From Diospyros lotus (taxonomy: Eukaryota > Streptophyta > Magnoliopsida > Ericales > Ebenaceae), in the NCBI RefSeq assembly GCF_014633365.1, contig NC_068347.1, positions 19,366,433-19,430,432 of the forward strand: a stretch of DNA of 64,000 bases, written 5' to 3'. Positions 22,871-33,460 of the stretch are shown piece after piece. Made by a program: the position numbers and the translations under genes. Within the stretch, counting starts at the first letter, position 1; each line of letters opens with the position of its first letter. Below the pieces are notes generated by a model that saw nothing but the letters and a program-made list of their open reading frames with translations, ran no database searches and was not told where the DNA came from.

Positions 22871-24162
22871 TGCTCAGGAAGTTTATAAATACAAAACATT
22901 TGGGGATGAAACTTAGACGATAAAGGAGAGGGTAAGTAAGGGCTTTAGAGAGGAAAAACTCTGCCAAAAAAAAAAAAAAGTGGGGAAAGATTCTGGCCAA
23001 AATGAAAGAGAAACGATCTGTCGGAGTTTCCAAGCTTTCCTCGAAGAACATGTCAAAACAGTCACCAAAATCTCGAGGTAAGTCTATTTTTGTTTATAAT
23101 CAGGTAGAGGGATGAAAAAAAAGACAGTAGGTTTAAACAGGGGTCAAAACGGAGCAAAAATGAGCAATATATGACCGTTTTAATTTTCTGGGCAAAAATT
23201 CAGTGACCGGGCCAAAAGAAGAGGATCGGCGCATGTGCGACACACGCCAGCCAGGCATGTGCATCCAGGTGCACGGCCTCCTTTGGTCCTGAAATTTTGC
23301 AATGTTCTTCCTTATTTTATTCCCTACAATCCTATCAAAAAAATATTTTAGTTTAGTTTACAAAAGGTTACGTTTCTGCAGAAACAGCCTCAATGAATGG
23401 TGTTCGTACCATAAATGGTGCAACCGAAGGGTAAGAAGCTAAGGTGCATGGTTCCTACACATGTTTTGTTACACCTTGAACATGCTTGGCTTCATTTGTG
23501 TGAGGTTTTTGGCTATATCTTATGTTTTCTTTTTGTAAAACATACTTTTTCTACTTTGTTTACCATGCATCATAATATCTATGGTTGTGGAAAGCTTGTG
23601 GCCTAACATGTGTGGTCGAGGACTTAGTGATGAGATTGGGGTGTGTGGACATGTTGGCGCGGGGGTGATTGCAACACCCTGGCTAGGGTTTCCACAGAGG
23701 AGAAAGACTTTATGACATTCCCTATACTACATACACGCGTGTTTTTCCATTCTCAGAATCACCTCACTTAGATGTATCATATCTAATTATTGGCATATTC
23801 AAACGTTCTAGGTGCCCCAGGCCCAAGCACCAACAAAGGCGAGGAGGTAGTCGACATGTAGTTCGGTTTTACTTATAGTTGTTATTGTAAACTACTTGTT
23901 GTGTTGTTAGTAGCAGTAGTTTCTTGTATTAAAACATGTACCGAGTCGACATGCTATACTACATGTAAATAATGTTTTAAGGCTTTCGAAGGATGTTTGG
24001 TACGTGTGTTGGTTGTGTGGCTCAGGTATGTGTTTCATTATACTCATAAGAATCCTAAATATCTCAGATTCGACCCTGGCCTCCGCTATCTCGGGATTCC
24101 TCTAACACCTCATAGGTGTTATAGTGTTCTTTGCTTGATGGAAATAGGGGTGTTACACTAAC

Positions 24163-24492
24163 TCTCATGCCTTTTTGTCTTAGAAAGCTTATGGTTAATA
24201 TTGTTATCAAGTTGTCTACTTAACTTTCTCAGGTTGATCTTTTTGTACAATATGTTTTTTTTGATATGTTTGTAAACCATGATACCAACAGATGCTAATA
24301 TGTTTCAGTTGCAACTTGAAAAAACTGATGAAATTTTTAAATTTCAAAATTACTCTTCCCTTCTTTGTAACATATAGTTTTTTGGAGATGTGTATAAAAT
24401 ATAAGGTGAGTATAAAGGCTAAAGATATAGAAAAAAAAAAAAACTATTGATAGAGCATTCAAACAAGAGTAAGAAAGTCTAAGTGCTGGAAG
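24163..24492 (+). mobile_element. continuation of the plus-strand Sirevirus 3' LTR
   Basis: This is homologous to the complement of about 3845-4110. Shared stretches include the TTTTTGTCT and GCTTATGGYTAAT region, AAGTTRTCT, and the segment with GAGTATRAAGGCT and ACTATTRATAGARCATTCAAA. It is interrupted at 24493 by another LTR with the duplication GGAAG. Confidence 0.65.
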
Positions 24493-25111
24493 TGATGGAA
24501 AACCCGTGTATGGCCATGCAGGTTAAATTAAAAATTTTATGCACATCAGATGTGAGCAACGGAATCAATTATACATGCATCATACACACAAATTTGATAT
24601 TTAAACAACATGCATATTCATCATACGAATATAACTACACGCATACCTGTAATCCAATGTAGATAGGTACATAAATAATTTCTATACTGAGACCAATCCA
24701 CCATGCCATGTGGTATGTCATCGATGTCACATTCGATTGATTGTTCCCCAACAACCACCCACATGTCTACTAGAAACATCTCATGTCACGTGACATGTGT
24801 GACACACCACCCTCCCATCAGTATCTCATATTGAATAAGGCAGTAACCTCTATGCTAGTCCATACTCAACTAATCGGAATCCCCATCCAATGAATTTAAG
24901 GATTAAGAATAGTTTAAGACATCCTGATATAAGAGAATTCTATCACACAATCTCAACTCCTTCAGAATAAGATTCCCAAGTAGAATATATAGGGACTCAT
25001 TCATGTGTTAAACTAGAGAGCTCATGAATGAAGAAACCTTGCCTTGTATTAATATATACAAAGATATAATAAATGTGACCAGTTACATGCTTGCTAGATA
25101 TCATCCAAATC

Positions 25112-28100
25112 TAGAGTTGGCAAATGGGCTTGGCCGGCCCGCCTCCCAGCCCAGCCCACCCAGACTCGATACTGTAGCAAATGGGTTGACCCAGCCTGGC
25201 CCCAAGAATGCAGGCTAGTGCTTTTTGGCTTATAGCTCAGCCCAGCCTGGCCCATAGCCTAGCACGACTCATAGCCCAACACAACCCTCCACACTGGCAC
25301 GTCCCATAACCTAGGAAAATAATCTGACCAAATTGAATTTCAAATTGCTTTCATTATTATAGGAAATCATGACAGGGAAGTAATCAGACCAAATTGAATT
25401 TCAAATTTCTCTCACTATTACAAGGAAGCAATCAAATCAAATTGAAATTTCAAATTGAAATTGCTTTCACTATTATAAGCGATTGTTGAAGTTGTTCAGT
25501 CATAAAAATTTCTTTCACTATCTTACTCTTTTACTGATACACTATTTTATAAGTTGTTCTGCTTTATTACTATTTTGTTAATTTGTCTCAATATCTTTGA
25601 TTGTTTTCATTACTCTACATTTACAATCATGTCTTCCCTTCGTCACTCCCTCACAACTCACAGAAATGATCCTCGCAATGCTTCTTCCATGGAGCCCCCT
25701 CGAGCCAGTACAACATCTACAAACCCCCAACGACCTTCTATTCCATCCCCAATAAGACCACTCCCCCATGATTTTTTTAACTATTGGAGTGGCAGTCAAT
25801 GGGCATGGTCACACCCATCATTTACTAAATCAGAAACACAACCTCCCGAATCATAAGATCTTGATATGCAAATGTTTGTTAACCCCCCACATCTACCAAT
25901 TGAGCAATCCTTACCAAATGAGGGTTAAACTTTCTCAAAACAACTAAATGAGGAGTCATCTAGCTCACAACGCAACTCCAAGCGACAAAGAACTAGTCGG
26001 GAAGGGTCAAAGAGCTCTATGTAGATTTTGCAAAAAAGACTACTCATTCCAATTAGGGGGTGAGACTGGACACTTGATGAGACATATGTTGAAACATGAT
26101 GATGGCAGCCTGGATGCAACGCAGACACAATTGCAACAAGGTAAGGGTTTTATTTTTCGATAAAATAGAGAACTTGATAAATCTAGCTTAACAAAACTAA
26201 TAATTAAAACCGAATCTTCTTTTTTGTTTGGGGATGATGCAATGTTTAAATGGTATTGTAAAAATACATTACAACCTGTAGCTAGGGGTTTTTCATGAAA
26301 GATTATAAAAAAATGAAGCGGTGAGGTTATATTTAGAACAATTGAGAAATACATTTAATGCATTTAATGGAAGGGTGTTATTAACATCAAACATTTGATA
26401 TGATGTTATGACAAATAACCACTACATGTGCATCATCAAACATTGGATTGATGAAGAATGGAAAATTTAAAAAATAATAATTGGATTCATAGAATTAGTA
26501 GAACAACATAGGGGTAATTTAATTACAAGTAAAATTTGAGAGACCAATTATAATTACAATTTCATTTGATAATGCGAGTAATAATGGCTTTGCCATTGAA
26601 CGACTAAAAGCGAACTTTTATTAATTTTAGATGGACAACTGTTTCACAATAGACGTGCAAGCCATATTTTAAACTTATGTGTACAGGATGGTCTAGAAGT
26701 ATATAATAAGGCATTAGTTAAAATAAGAGATGTTTTGGCTTTAATTCAAAGTAGTGAATCCCATTCCTAAGAGTGAAAATAACTTGTTAATGGATTTGGC
26801 TTACCATATAGAAGATTTCCAACGAATGTTCAAACTAGGTGGAATTCAACTTATTTGTTGTTACAAAAAACTAAACCATATATACAACAACTTGAATTAT
26901 TTTGGAATAGACAAATGATAGAAGCATGGCAACTAAGGGATAGTGATTGGGAACAACTAAATGTTGTTATATATATATTAGAAACATTTTATAGAGCAAT
27001 AAAAATATTTTCTGGTTGTAAATATCCTACCACACATATTTTTATTCGTGAAATATTTCCTATTGTTAGTTGTTTTATAGAACATAGGAATTCAAATATA
27101 TATGGACAATTTATAGCCCCCATGGAAAAAAAATTAGAAAATGCCACTATTATATGGACTAATATACCACTATTATATCTTTTGGCAGTTGTATTAGATC
27201 CCACACAAAAGTGGGAAGGTGTTGAATATTTTTTGGAGTTTTACGAAGTAACTATGGGGGTTGACATAAGAAATAAAAACAAAAGTTCGAAATATAATTT
27301 TTGAAATGTATAATTTATATGAATCCTATTTTTGTAATAAACCAAATAGTGAAAATTATTCTTCACAAGGGAAGTCTAAGGGTTTCTTAAAATGGGGGTG
27401 GTTCACATACCTCAAATTAAAAAAACCAAATGGCGGCCCAAATCTAGTGAGTTTAACGAACTTGAATTCTATTTAAATAGGAGATCTTCATTTTCTGATG
27501 ACCAAATTAATACATTTGATATTTTGTCATGGTGGCATCAAAATCAATACACATATCTGGTGTTGGCCGCCATGACCAGAGATCTACTAACCCCTCCCCC
27601 CCAACTGTCAACAATGTCATCAGAGTCAGCTTTTTTTTGCAAGAAATAGGGTGTTCAATCCAAAGAGATCAAGATTGCAACATACAACACTGAAAATGTG
27701 TATATGCTTTAAGGATTGGTTGGATGCTGAATTTGACGAACAAGGGATAGATTTGTACGATGAATCTAGTGAATCAGAGCATAATAACAATGCAAGGCCA
27801 TCCACAACATAATGATCTTTCTTCTTAAAGGGAATACGCCTCGCAATTATTGAAAAATTTAAGCAAGAAATCAGAGCTAGAAAAATAAAGAGGAGGTTTG
27901 AACAGGAAGAAGAAATGCCTGCATCAAATCAAAGGAAAAATCAGAAAAGGAGATTTAGCCCATGAAGATGGCATGGCCCTGCTTACAAGCCCAAGGCTTG
28001 GCTTGGCCTGCCTTGGCCCATTTTTTAAGGGCCATAGGGTCGTGTTGGGCCCTCATTTCCCATTGCTCGGCTCTACTCGTCTCCCTCGGGGGGCTAAATT

Positions 28101-28185
28101 TCCCTGACGAATACCAACCCACGAAATGGGTAAGCCAAGCGGGAGGCGAGCCAGCCCAGCCTAGCTCACCCATTTTCTAACTTTA
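25112..28185 (+). mobile_element. hAT (Ac-like) DNA transposon with TIRs and 8-bp TSD
   Basis: A 3,074-bp element. The left end is TAGAGTTGGCAAATGGGC; the complement of the right end is TAAAGTTAGAAAATGGG, a short imperfect inverted repeat. The 8-bp direct repeat TCCAAATC flanks it exactly (25104-25111 and 28186-28193), the diagnostic length for hAT transposition. Subterminal regions at both ends are GC-rich with repeated CCCAGCCC and GGCTTGG-type motifs, a pattern seen where hAT transposases bind. The interior holds a degenerate transposase in the plus orientation. Confidence 0.92.
25629..27811 (+). pseudogene. hAT transposase, degenerate (BED finger to dimerisation domain)
   Basis: The likely start is the ATG at 25629 (MSSLRHSL). 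The order of domains is normal for an Ac-type hAT transposase, which cuts and rejoins DNA in the nucleus. First comes a serine/proline-rich N-terminus. Next is a BED-type zinc finger near 26015-26100 with CRFCKKDYSF and GHLMRHMLKH, then catalytic-domain remnants (HYMC and HWIDEEWK-like near 26420-26465). An RNase H-fold segment at 26855-27304 includes LLYLLAVVLDP. Last is the C-terminal dimerisation region with FDILSWWHQNQYTYLVLAAM and SESAFF at 27500-27640. Stops and frameshifts (for example near 25854, 26161, 27302 and 27647) mean no full protein is made. Confidence 0.88.
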
Positions 28186-28224
28186 TCCAAATCTAGCATT
28201 AGGGCACACAACACTAACAGGAAG

Positions 28225-28640
28225 TGTTGGCTGATGGAATTCTCAATTGCTGGTGACTTGTTTGATTTATCTTTGGTTGTAAGTTTGTTATTTTTATTTA
28301 CTTGTTGTGTGAGAGGATTGTTTTTGCTAGCAGTATGCTAGTGGTTTAGACAACAAATTGTATGTTGATTCTAGTTCCAATTAAAAGGTAGTGTTTATTC
28401 TCTTTAGTGAAACCTCAAGCTTAATCTTGAGAAATAGGACTAGGCTCTTTAAAGCTGAACCTCTATAAAAATTCTTTTGTTCTGTGTGGTTGATTAATTT
28501 AAATTTTCATATACTTGCTCAATCACATTGTATTAAGATAAAAAAATTAAGAGTTTTCAATAAGAGATAAAATTATTAATTTTCGAAAAACCCAATTCAC
28601 TCTCCTTCTTAGGTATTTTTTTTGGCAACAATCACAATCT
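28225..28640 (+). mobile_element. end of the plus-strand Sirevirus 3' LTR
   Basis: This matches the complement of about 3646-3840, including ACCTCTATAAAA, TTAATTTAAATTTTCATATA-like sequence and ACTTGCTCAATCACAT. It then runs to an LTR end motif near CCCAATTCACTCTCCTTCTT. The exact border with the next element is not resolved; GGCAACA at about 28624-28630 is a plausible terminus. Confidence 0.65.
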
Positions 28641-31090
28641 TCACCTTCACACAAAATTCAAATATGAAATTATGCTTAATTTTTTCTTCCAACAAAATCA
28701 TGGAGAATTAATTTCCCTGACGAATACCAACCAAATCCACACCACACCAAATACTTATCAAATCCACACATTGCTCACTATAGTGGATATCTTCAGCCAC
28801 ACTCAAAGTATAGGCAATAAGATTAGTTTTAGCATAACTTTCAAAAGGTTTGATATTTCTTCCAAGCCTGTCTTTTGTAATACAATATTGTGCTAGATTA
28901 GTATTTTCTTTTTGCATTAACTTGGTGCTTGACTTAATCTAAGACCGGGACTCAGATATGCTATTATAAATTTTAAGCTCCACCTGAATGTCAGAACTCT
29001 GCTGATCTGTAAGCTCCACTTGAATGTAAAAACTCTACTAAATTGTAGGGTTAGATTCTTTTGCAAACAAACCACGAAGCATAGCAATCTCATCAAATAT
29101 AACATTTCTCCTAATTACAATTTTAAATGCTTTTAGATTCTATAACTTATAACCCTTAATACTAGATTTATAACCAAAGAATACACATTGTTTAGACCTT
29201 GGTTCTAATTTTTCATTATCAACGTGAGCAAATGTAGGACATCTAAAAATTTTTAAATTAGAATAATTTGCAAGAGTACCAGATCGTACCTCTTATGGAG
29301 ATTTTTTTTTTTTTTTTTATCAATAGTAAAGGAAATAGACTGATTAAATAAAAAACATGCCATGTGTGTAGTTTCAACCTAACATGACTTAGATAGACCT
29401 GAATTAGACAACATACAATGTATCTTTTCCATAAAGATTATGTTTATCTGCTCGGCTACACCATTTTGTTATGGTGTACCTGGAATTGATAAATGCCTTA
29501 GAATTCCTTATTTCCTACAAAAATCATTAAATTCATTTGAACAAGATTCTAAACTATTATCTATACAGAGATGCTTAATCTGTCTTTTAGTATGTTTCTT
29601 AATCATGGTCTTCTACTATTTGAACATAGCAAAAACATCATTCTTTTGTTTTAAAAAGAATACATAAACTTTCTTAGAATAATCATAAATGAAAATCAGC
29701 ATATATCTAACACCACTTTTAGAGAAAACTTTGGAAGGACCCTAGAGATAAAAATGAACATAATCATGTCCCTTTTGTGTTGTGAATACCTATATTAAAT
29801 CTGACTCATTTTTGCATACTGAAGATGCAATGCTCACAGAACTCCATTTTTTCAATACTCTGTCTTTTTAGAAGTCGTCTTTTGCTTAATTCAACCATTC
29901 CTATTTCATTCATATATCCAAGACATATATGTCACGATTGAGTAATATCAGTAGCTAACAAATAAGAAGTAGAAACAACAGCATCACCTATAACAGTAGA
30001 ACCTTGCAGAACATATAATCTACCATATTGCTTTTTACCTTTCATCGCAATAAGAGCTTCTTTACTGACCTTAATGACTCCACCTTTACCAATGAACTCG
30101 TACCCATTTAAATCAAGAGTACTCAATAAAATAAGATTTCTCTTGAGATCAGGAACATGTCTGACACTAGTTAAAGTTCTAACAATGCTATCAAATATCT
30201 TAATTTTAACTGTTCCTATGCTAACAATTTTACAAGAAAATTATTTCCCATTAACACATCACCAGTGGTTAAAGTTTTATATGTCGAATACCAATCCCTA
30301 TTAGGAGATATATGAAACATACATGTTATGTTAAGGATCCAATCTTCACAAGCCTTGGTAATTTCATTAGTTACCACCATAAGTTCTCTATCACTACTAT
30401 TATCTTCAGCAACATTGGTTCCACCTGAAATCTTTGGTTGTTTTGCTTTTGGTCAATTTCTTATCTTTTAAGTTTGTTCTACAATTTAAAACACTCTTTT
30501 TTTGTGTCCCTTCTTCTCACAATAATTACACATTTTATCTTTATTTCTAGATTTGGATATACCTTTTTCTTTGCCACAAAAAATTCTATCATGTGTTCTC
30601 CCTCTAATCAATAGCTCCTTGATTTTTAGAATTTCTCAATAATTGCTTATAAATTTTTCTTTAAAAAAAAAGTATCATAAAATTCATTTGAGATAAGAGT
30701 GTCACGGCTATAGACTATGGTGTCTCTAAAGGTTGAATACAAGACTGGTAGAGAACATAACAAAATTAAGCCAAAATCTTCATCATCATATTTAACCTCT
30801 ATACTTTCCAAATCAAAAACAATTTCCTTAAAAACTATTAAATAGCTTTCAATAGATATATCTTCTGCCATTCAATCATAGAGCTTTTAGTCATATATAG
30901 TTGTTCCAGTTTCAATCATAGAATAGTAGCGGATTTTTCTTTTAAAACATCATGCAAAATTTGATTCGATAAATATAGATGTATTTGAGATAAGGCCTTG
31001 CGATCCTTACGTTGTTTTTCTTTAGTAGTTCATGATTTTAGCATTTCATCAAAATCTAAAAGTGCATCATCTAAATCCATCTAAGAAAAA
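28641..31090 (-). pseudogene. Tnt1/Tork-like copia gag-pol remnant lacking reverse transcriptase
   Basis: Reading the minus strand downward from 31090, there is first a gag of the UBN2 type (30647-31085), with LLCSLPVLYSTFRDTIVY. Next comes a GAG-pre-integrase segment at 29932-30126 with GKGGVIKVSKEALIAMKGKK and RLYVLQGSTVIGDAVVS. Integrase pieces follow at about 28900-29800 (GPSKVFSKSGVRYMLIFI-like, QNGVAEQIN). The frame is broken by many stops and by a T-run at 29306-29320. The sequence ends near 28640 just before reverse transcriptase would begin, where it meets the Sirevirus LTR. Gag packages element RNA and integrase inserts the cDNA; neither can work here. Confidence 0.85.
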
Positions 31091-31905
31091 ATTCCAAGCA
31101 TCATAACTTGTCATATAGAAAATATAATATTCTAGTCCAACAATGTAATATCATACTTCAAGGTAATCAGTACGAAGATCAAATAACCCCAAATATTATC
31201 AAATGACCAATAAATAAAAATATAATAGAAAACAGACTATGATAGCAGATCTGGGCAACAAATTTAGGTGGATCTATCAGATATGGTCTGATGGGTTAGA
31301 TTTGGGCTGAATTTGACTAGATCTGGATCTTGGTGAGTTGGGCAGATCTAGGCGAAACTAGGAAGGCTTGAATTGTGGCCAACAATGGTGGAAGCTTGAG
31401 GGTCGGCAACGATGGCGATTGGAGACTTGACAACAATGGCTACTGATGGTGGTGGTTAGATGACTAACGGCTACAACGGTGGAGGGCACAAGTGAGGCAT
31501 CATCAAGGGGGAAATTGAATGGAAGAAGGCAGATGATCTGAGGCTAGAAACCCAATATCAATGGCTAATGAAGCGACCAGAGAAGATGAACAAGTAGAGG
31601 TTGCGAAGATGTACCGACAATGATGGTGAAGGATGCAATGGCTATGGGGGACTTGTCGTCGGCTAGAGGCAGAGGGCACGATGATGGCGGACGACGATAG
31701 AGAATAAGGCCGACAACGGTGATGGCAGAGGATGCTGAAGTCATTGTTGGCGATGGCAGAAAGTAAGGAGACTGTCGGCGACAGTAAAGGCGGCAATGGC
31801 TACTAGGCAACCAAAGCCTAGCTAAAGATGATGAAGAAATTGCACATTTAATAGTTGAGATCTATCAAAAATTGATGGTTTGATCCAACAACTTTGATAG
31901 CAGTT
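31091..31905 (-). other. leader of the Tnt1-like element, with degraded primer-binding site
   Basis: About 800 bp between gag and LTR. The stretch 31380-31800 is rich in GGCGATGG-like trinucleotide-biased sequence, which gives long but meaningless frames on the minus strand. Next to the LTR end, the complement reads ACTGCTATCAAAG at about 31891-31903, a decayed form of the usual TGGTATCAGAG primer site. Confidence 0.45.
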
Positions 31906-32750
31906 TGTTAGGATTTTCGATTGAAAATGAATCACAATCAAATCATTAAACACGTAAAGAACATAGAATTTTAATGTAGAAAACCTAAATTGAAAAAAAT
32001 CACGCGCAGGAAGAATCATTGTTGTTAAAATCCTGATTTTACGATTTTATGCTTCGGAGACCCCCAAACGATTTAAATCCCATATAAAATCTTATTTGAG
32101 ATAAAATTCTATAAAATTTCGATTTTAGGTGTACAATTTTATAATTTTACACTTCAGTGACCCCCAAACGATTTTACACTTAAAAGTATAAATTGCAACT
32201 TAAATCTAAATTGCCTATACCAACATGTTAGTTTTGAGTTATATTTTGAAAACATCATTTTTTGAGTCATAATAAGAAATAATTAAGTTATTAAATAATA
32301 TTAATTTATTTTTTATAAAATTATGTTATTATAAACATATATTTATAAAAATTAAAGGGTATTTTTAATTGTTTCTAAAATCTTATCATTTTACGATCCG
32401 ATTTTATGAACTATATTTTGATCTTACTTAAAATCCCGATTTTAACTACTTTGGAAAGAATAAAATACCACTATAATGATATTGGTACTGTAAAAGTGAT
32501 ATTGCTACTATAATTTTAAAATATTGAACACCTATTTGTAAACGTAATACTCATCTGTAGATGTACACAATAAATTATATTCTAATCAAAAGATGAGTCA
32601 AAAAGATAAGTTTTCAATTTGAGTGAAATTTCAATCACAATTAAATTTAATGTCCTAATCACAATCAAATTTAAAATATTAATCGTGATCAAATTAAGAG
32701 TTCTAATCTCATATGAATTTAAGTTTTTTATCACATACAATTATCACATA
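31906..32750 (-). mobile_element. 5' LTR of the Tnt1-like element, interrupted by a MITE-like repeat
   Basis: The LTR begins (plus strand) TGTTAGGATTTTCG next to the degraded primer site and runs to about 32750; the outer edge is uncertain. AAATTTAATG and AATCACAATCAAATTTA-type repeats lie in its outer part. It ends only about 200 bp from the stop codon of the CNGC4-like gene, on the same strand, so it could influence the 3' end of that gene. A 430-bp MITE-like insertion is at 32022-32450. Confidence 0.55.
32022..32450. mobile_element. MITE-like repeat with inverted ends
   Basis: The left end GTTAAAATCCTGATTTTA and the complement of the right end GTTAAAATCGGGATTTTA differ at two bases. Two copies of GACCCCCAAACGATTT occur inside (about 32069 and 32159). 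No ORF is present. A related start (TGTTGTTAAACTCG on the minus strand) occurs near 58350. The target duplication is not clear, so the superfamily is not assigned. Confidence 0.55.
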
Positions 32751-32944
32751 TAGCATGAAGAATAAAATAATTATTTTCTCGTTGTGCTATTTGCAAAATG
32801 CTGGAGCTGATTTTTGCAATTCCAACAAGCCTCAACAACAGAGATTATTCCAATTTTTTCACGGATTAAATTGCAGTCTGCCCCTGGCTCCGTGCAAATG
32901 AACCAACTAATTGGATCTAAAGATATAGGGTTCTACAGTCAATT
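32751..32944 (-). other. 3' flank of the CNGC4-like gene
   Basis: About 190 bp between the retroelement LTR and the stop codon. It probably contains the 3' UTR. I see no clear canonical AATAAA signal on the minus strand in this short segment, and no gene. Confidence 0.4.
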
Positions 32945-33460
32945 TTAGAAGTCAAAATCATCTTGGTTTGGCTTTGGAGAAGTTAACAAAGCAGTGTACA
33001 GCCTGAGCCTATCCTCGCCAAGCGAAGAACACCGGGACAATGGTCGGCGGGGCCGGATGAACGACAACGATGTGAGCGTTAACCGGTGCTTGTACCGCCG
33101 CCAAGCCAGCTGAATCGCGACGGCGGCCCAAGTTCGCCAGCCGGGCGAGTAGTATCTGGCGCTTCTCTTCACTTTGTCGTTCACGAATGTGTAACGGAAA
33201 TGCTGCGTCACGTACTTGACGTCATCGGCTTCTAGGCCGAACGCTTCGGTGGTTTCGAGGGTGACGAGCGTGGACGAAGACGGCGGCAGGCGCTCGACAA
33301 AGGGTCGCCGGAGGCACCACGACAAGAGCTCGTCGCCGCTGAAGTTTCCGGGGCCGAGCATGCAGCAGCTTTTCACTCCGTCTCGGAGCACTTGGCTGCT
33401 TTGGAGATGGCCTCTCACTATGAACAACATTCTCTGAACTGGGTCCCCTTCTCTGGTTAT
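32945..33460 (-). CDS. CNGC4: CNGC4-like exon 7
   Basis: 171 codons plus stop, opening ITREGDPVQRMLFIV. It contains the phosphate-binding cassette and hinge (LGPGNFSGDELLSWCLRRPF), the CNGC signature through LETTEAFGLEADD, and the IQ calmodulin-binding motif (AIQLAWRRYKHRLT). It ends KPNQDDFDF. The stop is at 32945-32947. Confidence 0.94.
   Translation of the reverse strand: MTREGDPVQRMLFIVRGHLQSSQVLRDGVKSCCMLGPGNFSGDELLSWCLRRPFVERLPPSSSTLVTLETTEAFGLEADDVKYVTQHFRYTFVNDKVKRSARYYSPGWRTWAAVAIQLAWRRYKHRLTLTSLSFIRPRRPLSRCSSLGEDRLRLYTALLTSPKPNQDDFDF

Larger units (their letters stand above)
20101..24157 (+). mobile_element. LTR with perfect TSD CTAAC, carrying a nested LTR
   Basis: It begins TATAATACCCTAATTCC and ends GGGGTGTTACA, with CTAAC on both sides. 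The Sirevirus LTR reads continuously across the site when the insert is removed (TCTCTAAC joined to TCTCATGCC). The nested LTR occupies 20246-22571, leaving about 1.7 kb. It carries tandem repeats at 22576-22870 and the conserved CATATTCAAACGTTCTAG box at about 23794-23811. The frames at 20278-20475, 21136-21390 and similar are small and unrecognised. Confidence 0.75.
24493..28219 (-). mobile_element. solo LTR of an Ale/Retrofit-like copia, split by a hAT element
   Basis: On the minus strand it opens TGTTAGTGTTGTGTGCCCTAA (ending at 28219) and closes GGTTTTCCATCA (at 24493), flanked by GGAAG at 24488-24492 and 28220-28224. Without the hAT insertion it is about 645 bp. The TGTTAGTGTTGTG start is typical of small plant copia LTRs. 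The hAT element sits only 26 bp from its high-coordinate end, so the LTR was in place before the hAT insertion. Confidence 0.78.

Noticed and set aside
31503..31810. Serine- and proline-rich minus-strand ORFs near 31.6 kb
   Set aside because: They lie in the leader of a dead Tnt1-like element with trinucleotide-biased sequence and overlap each other in different frames.
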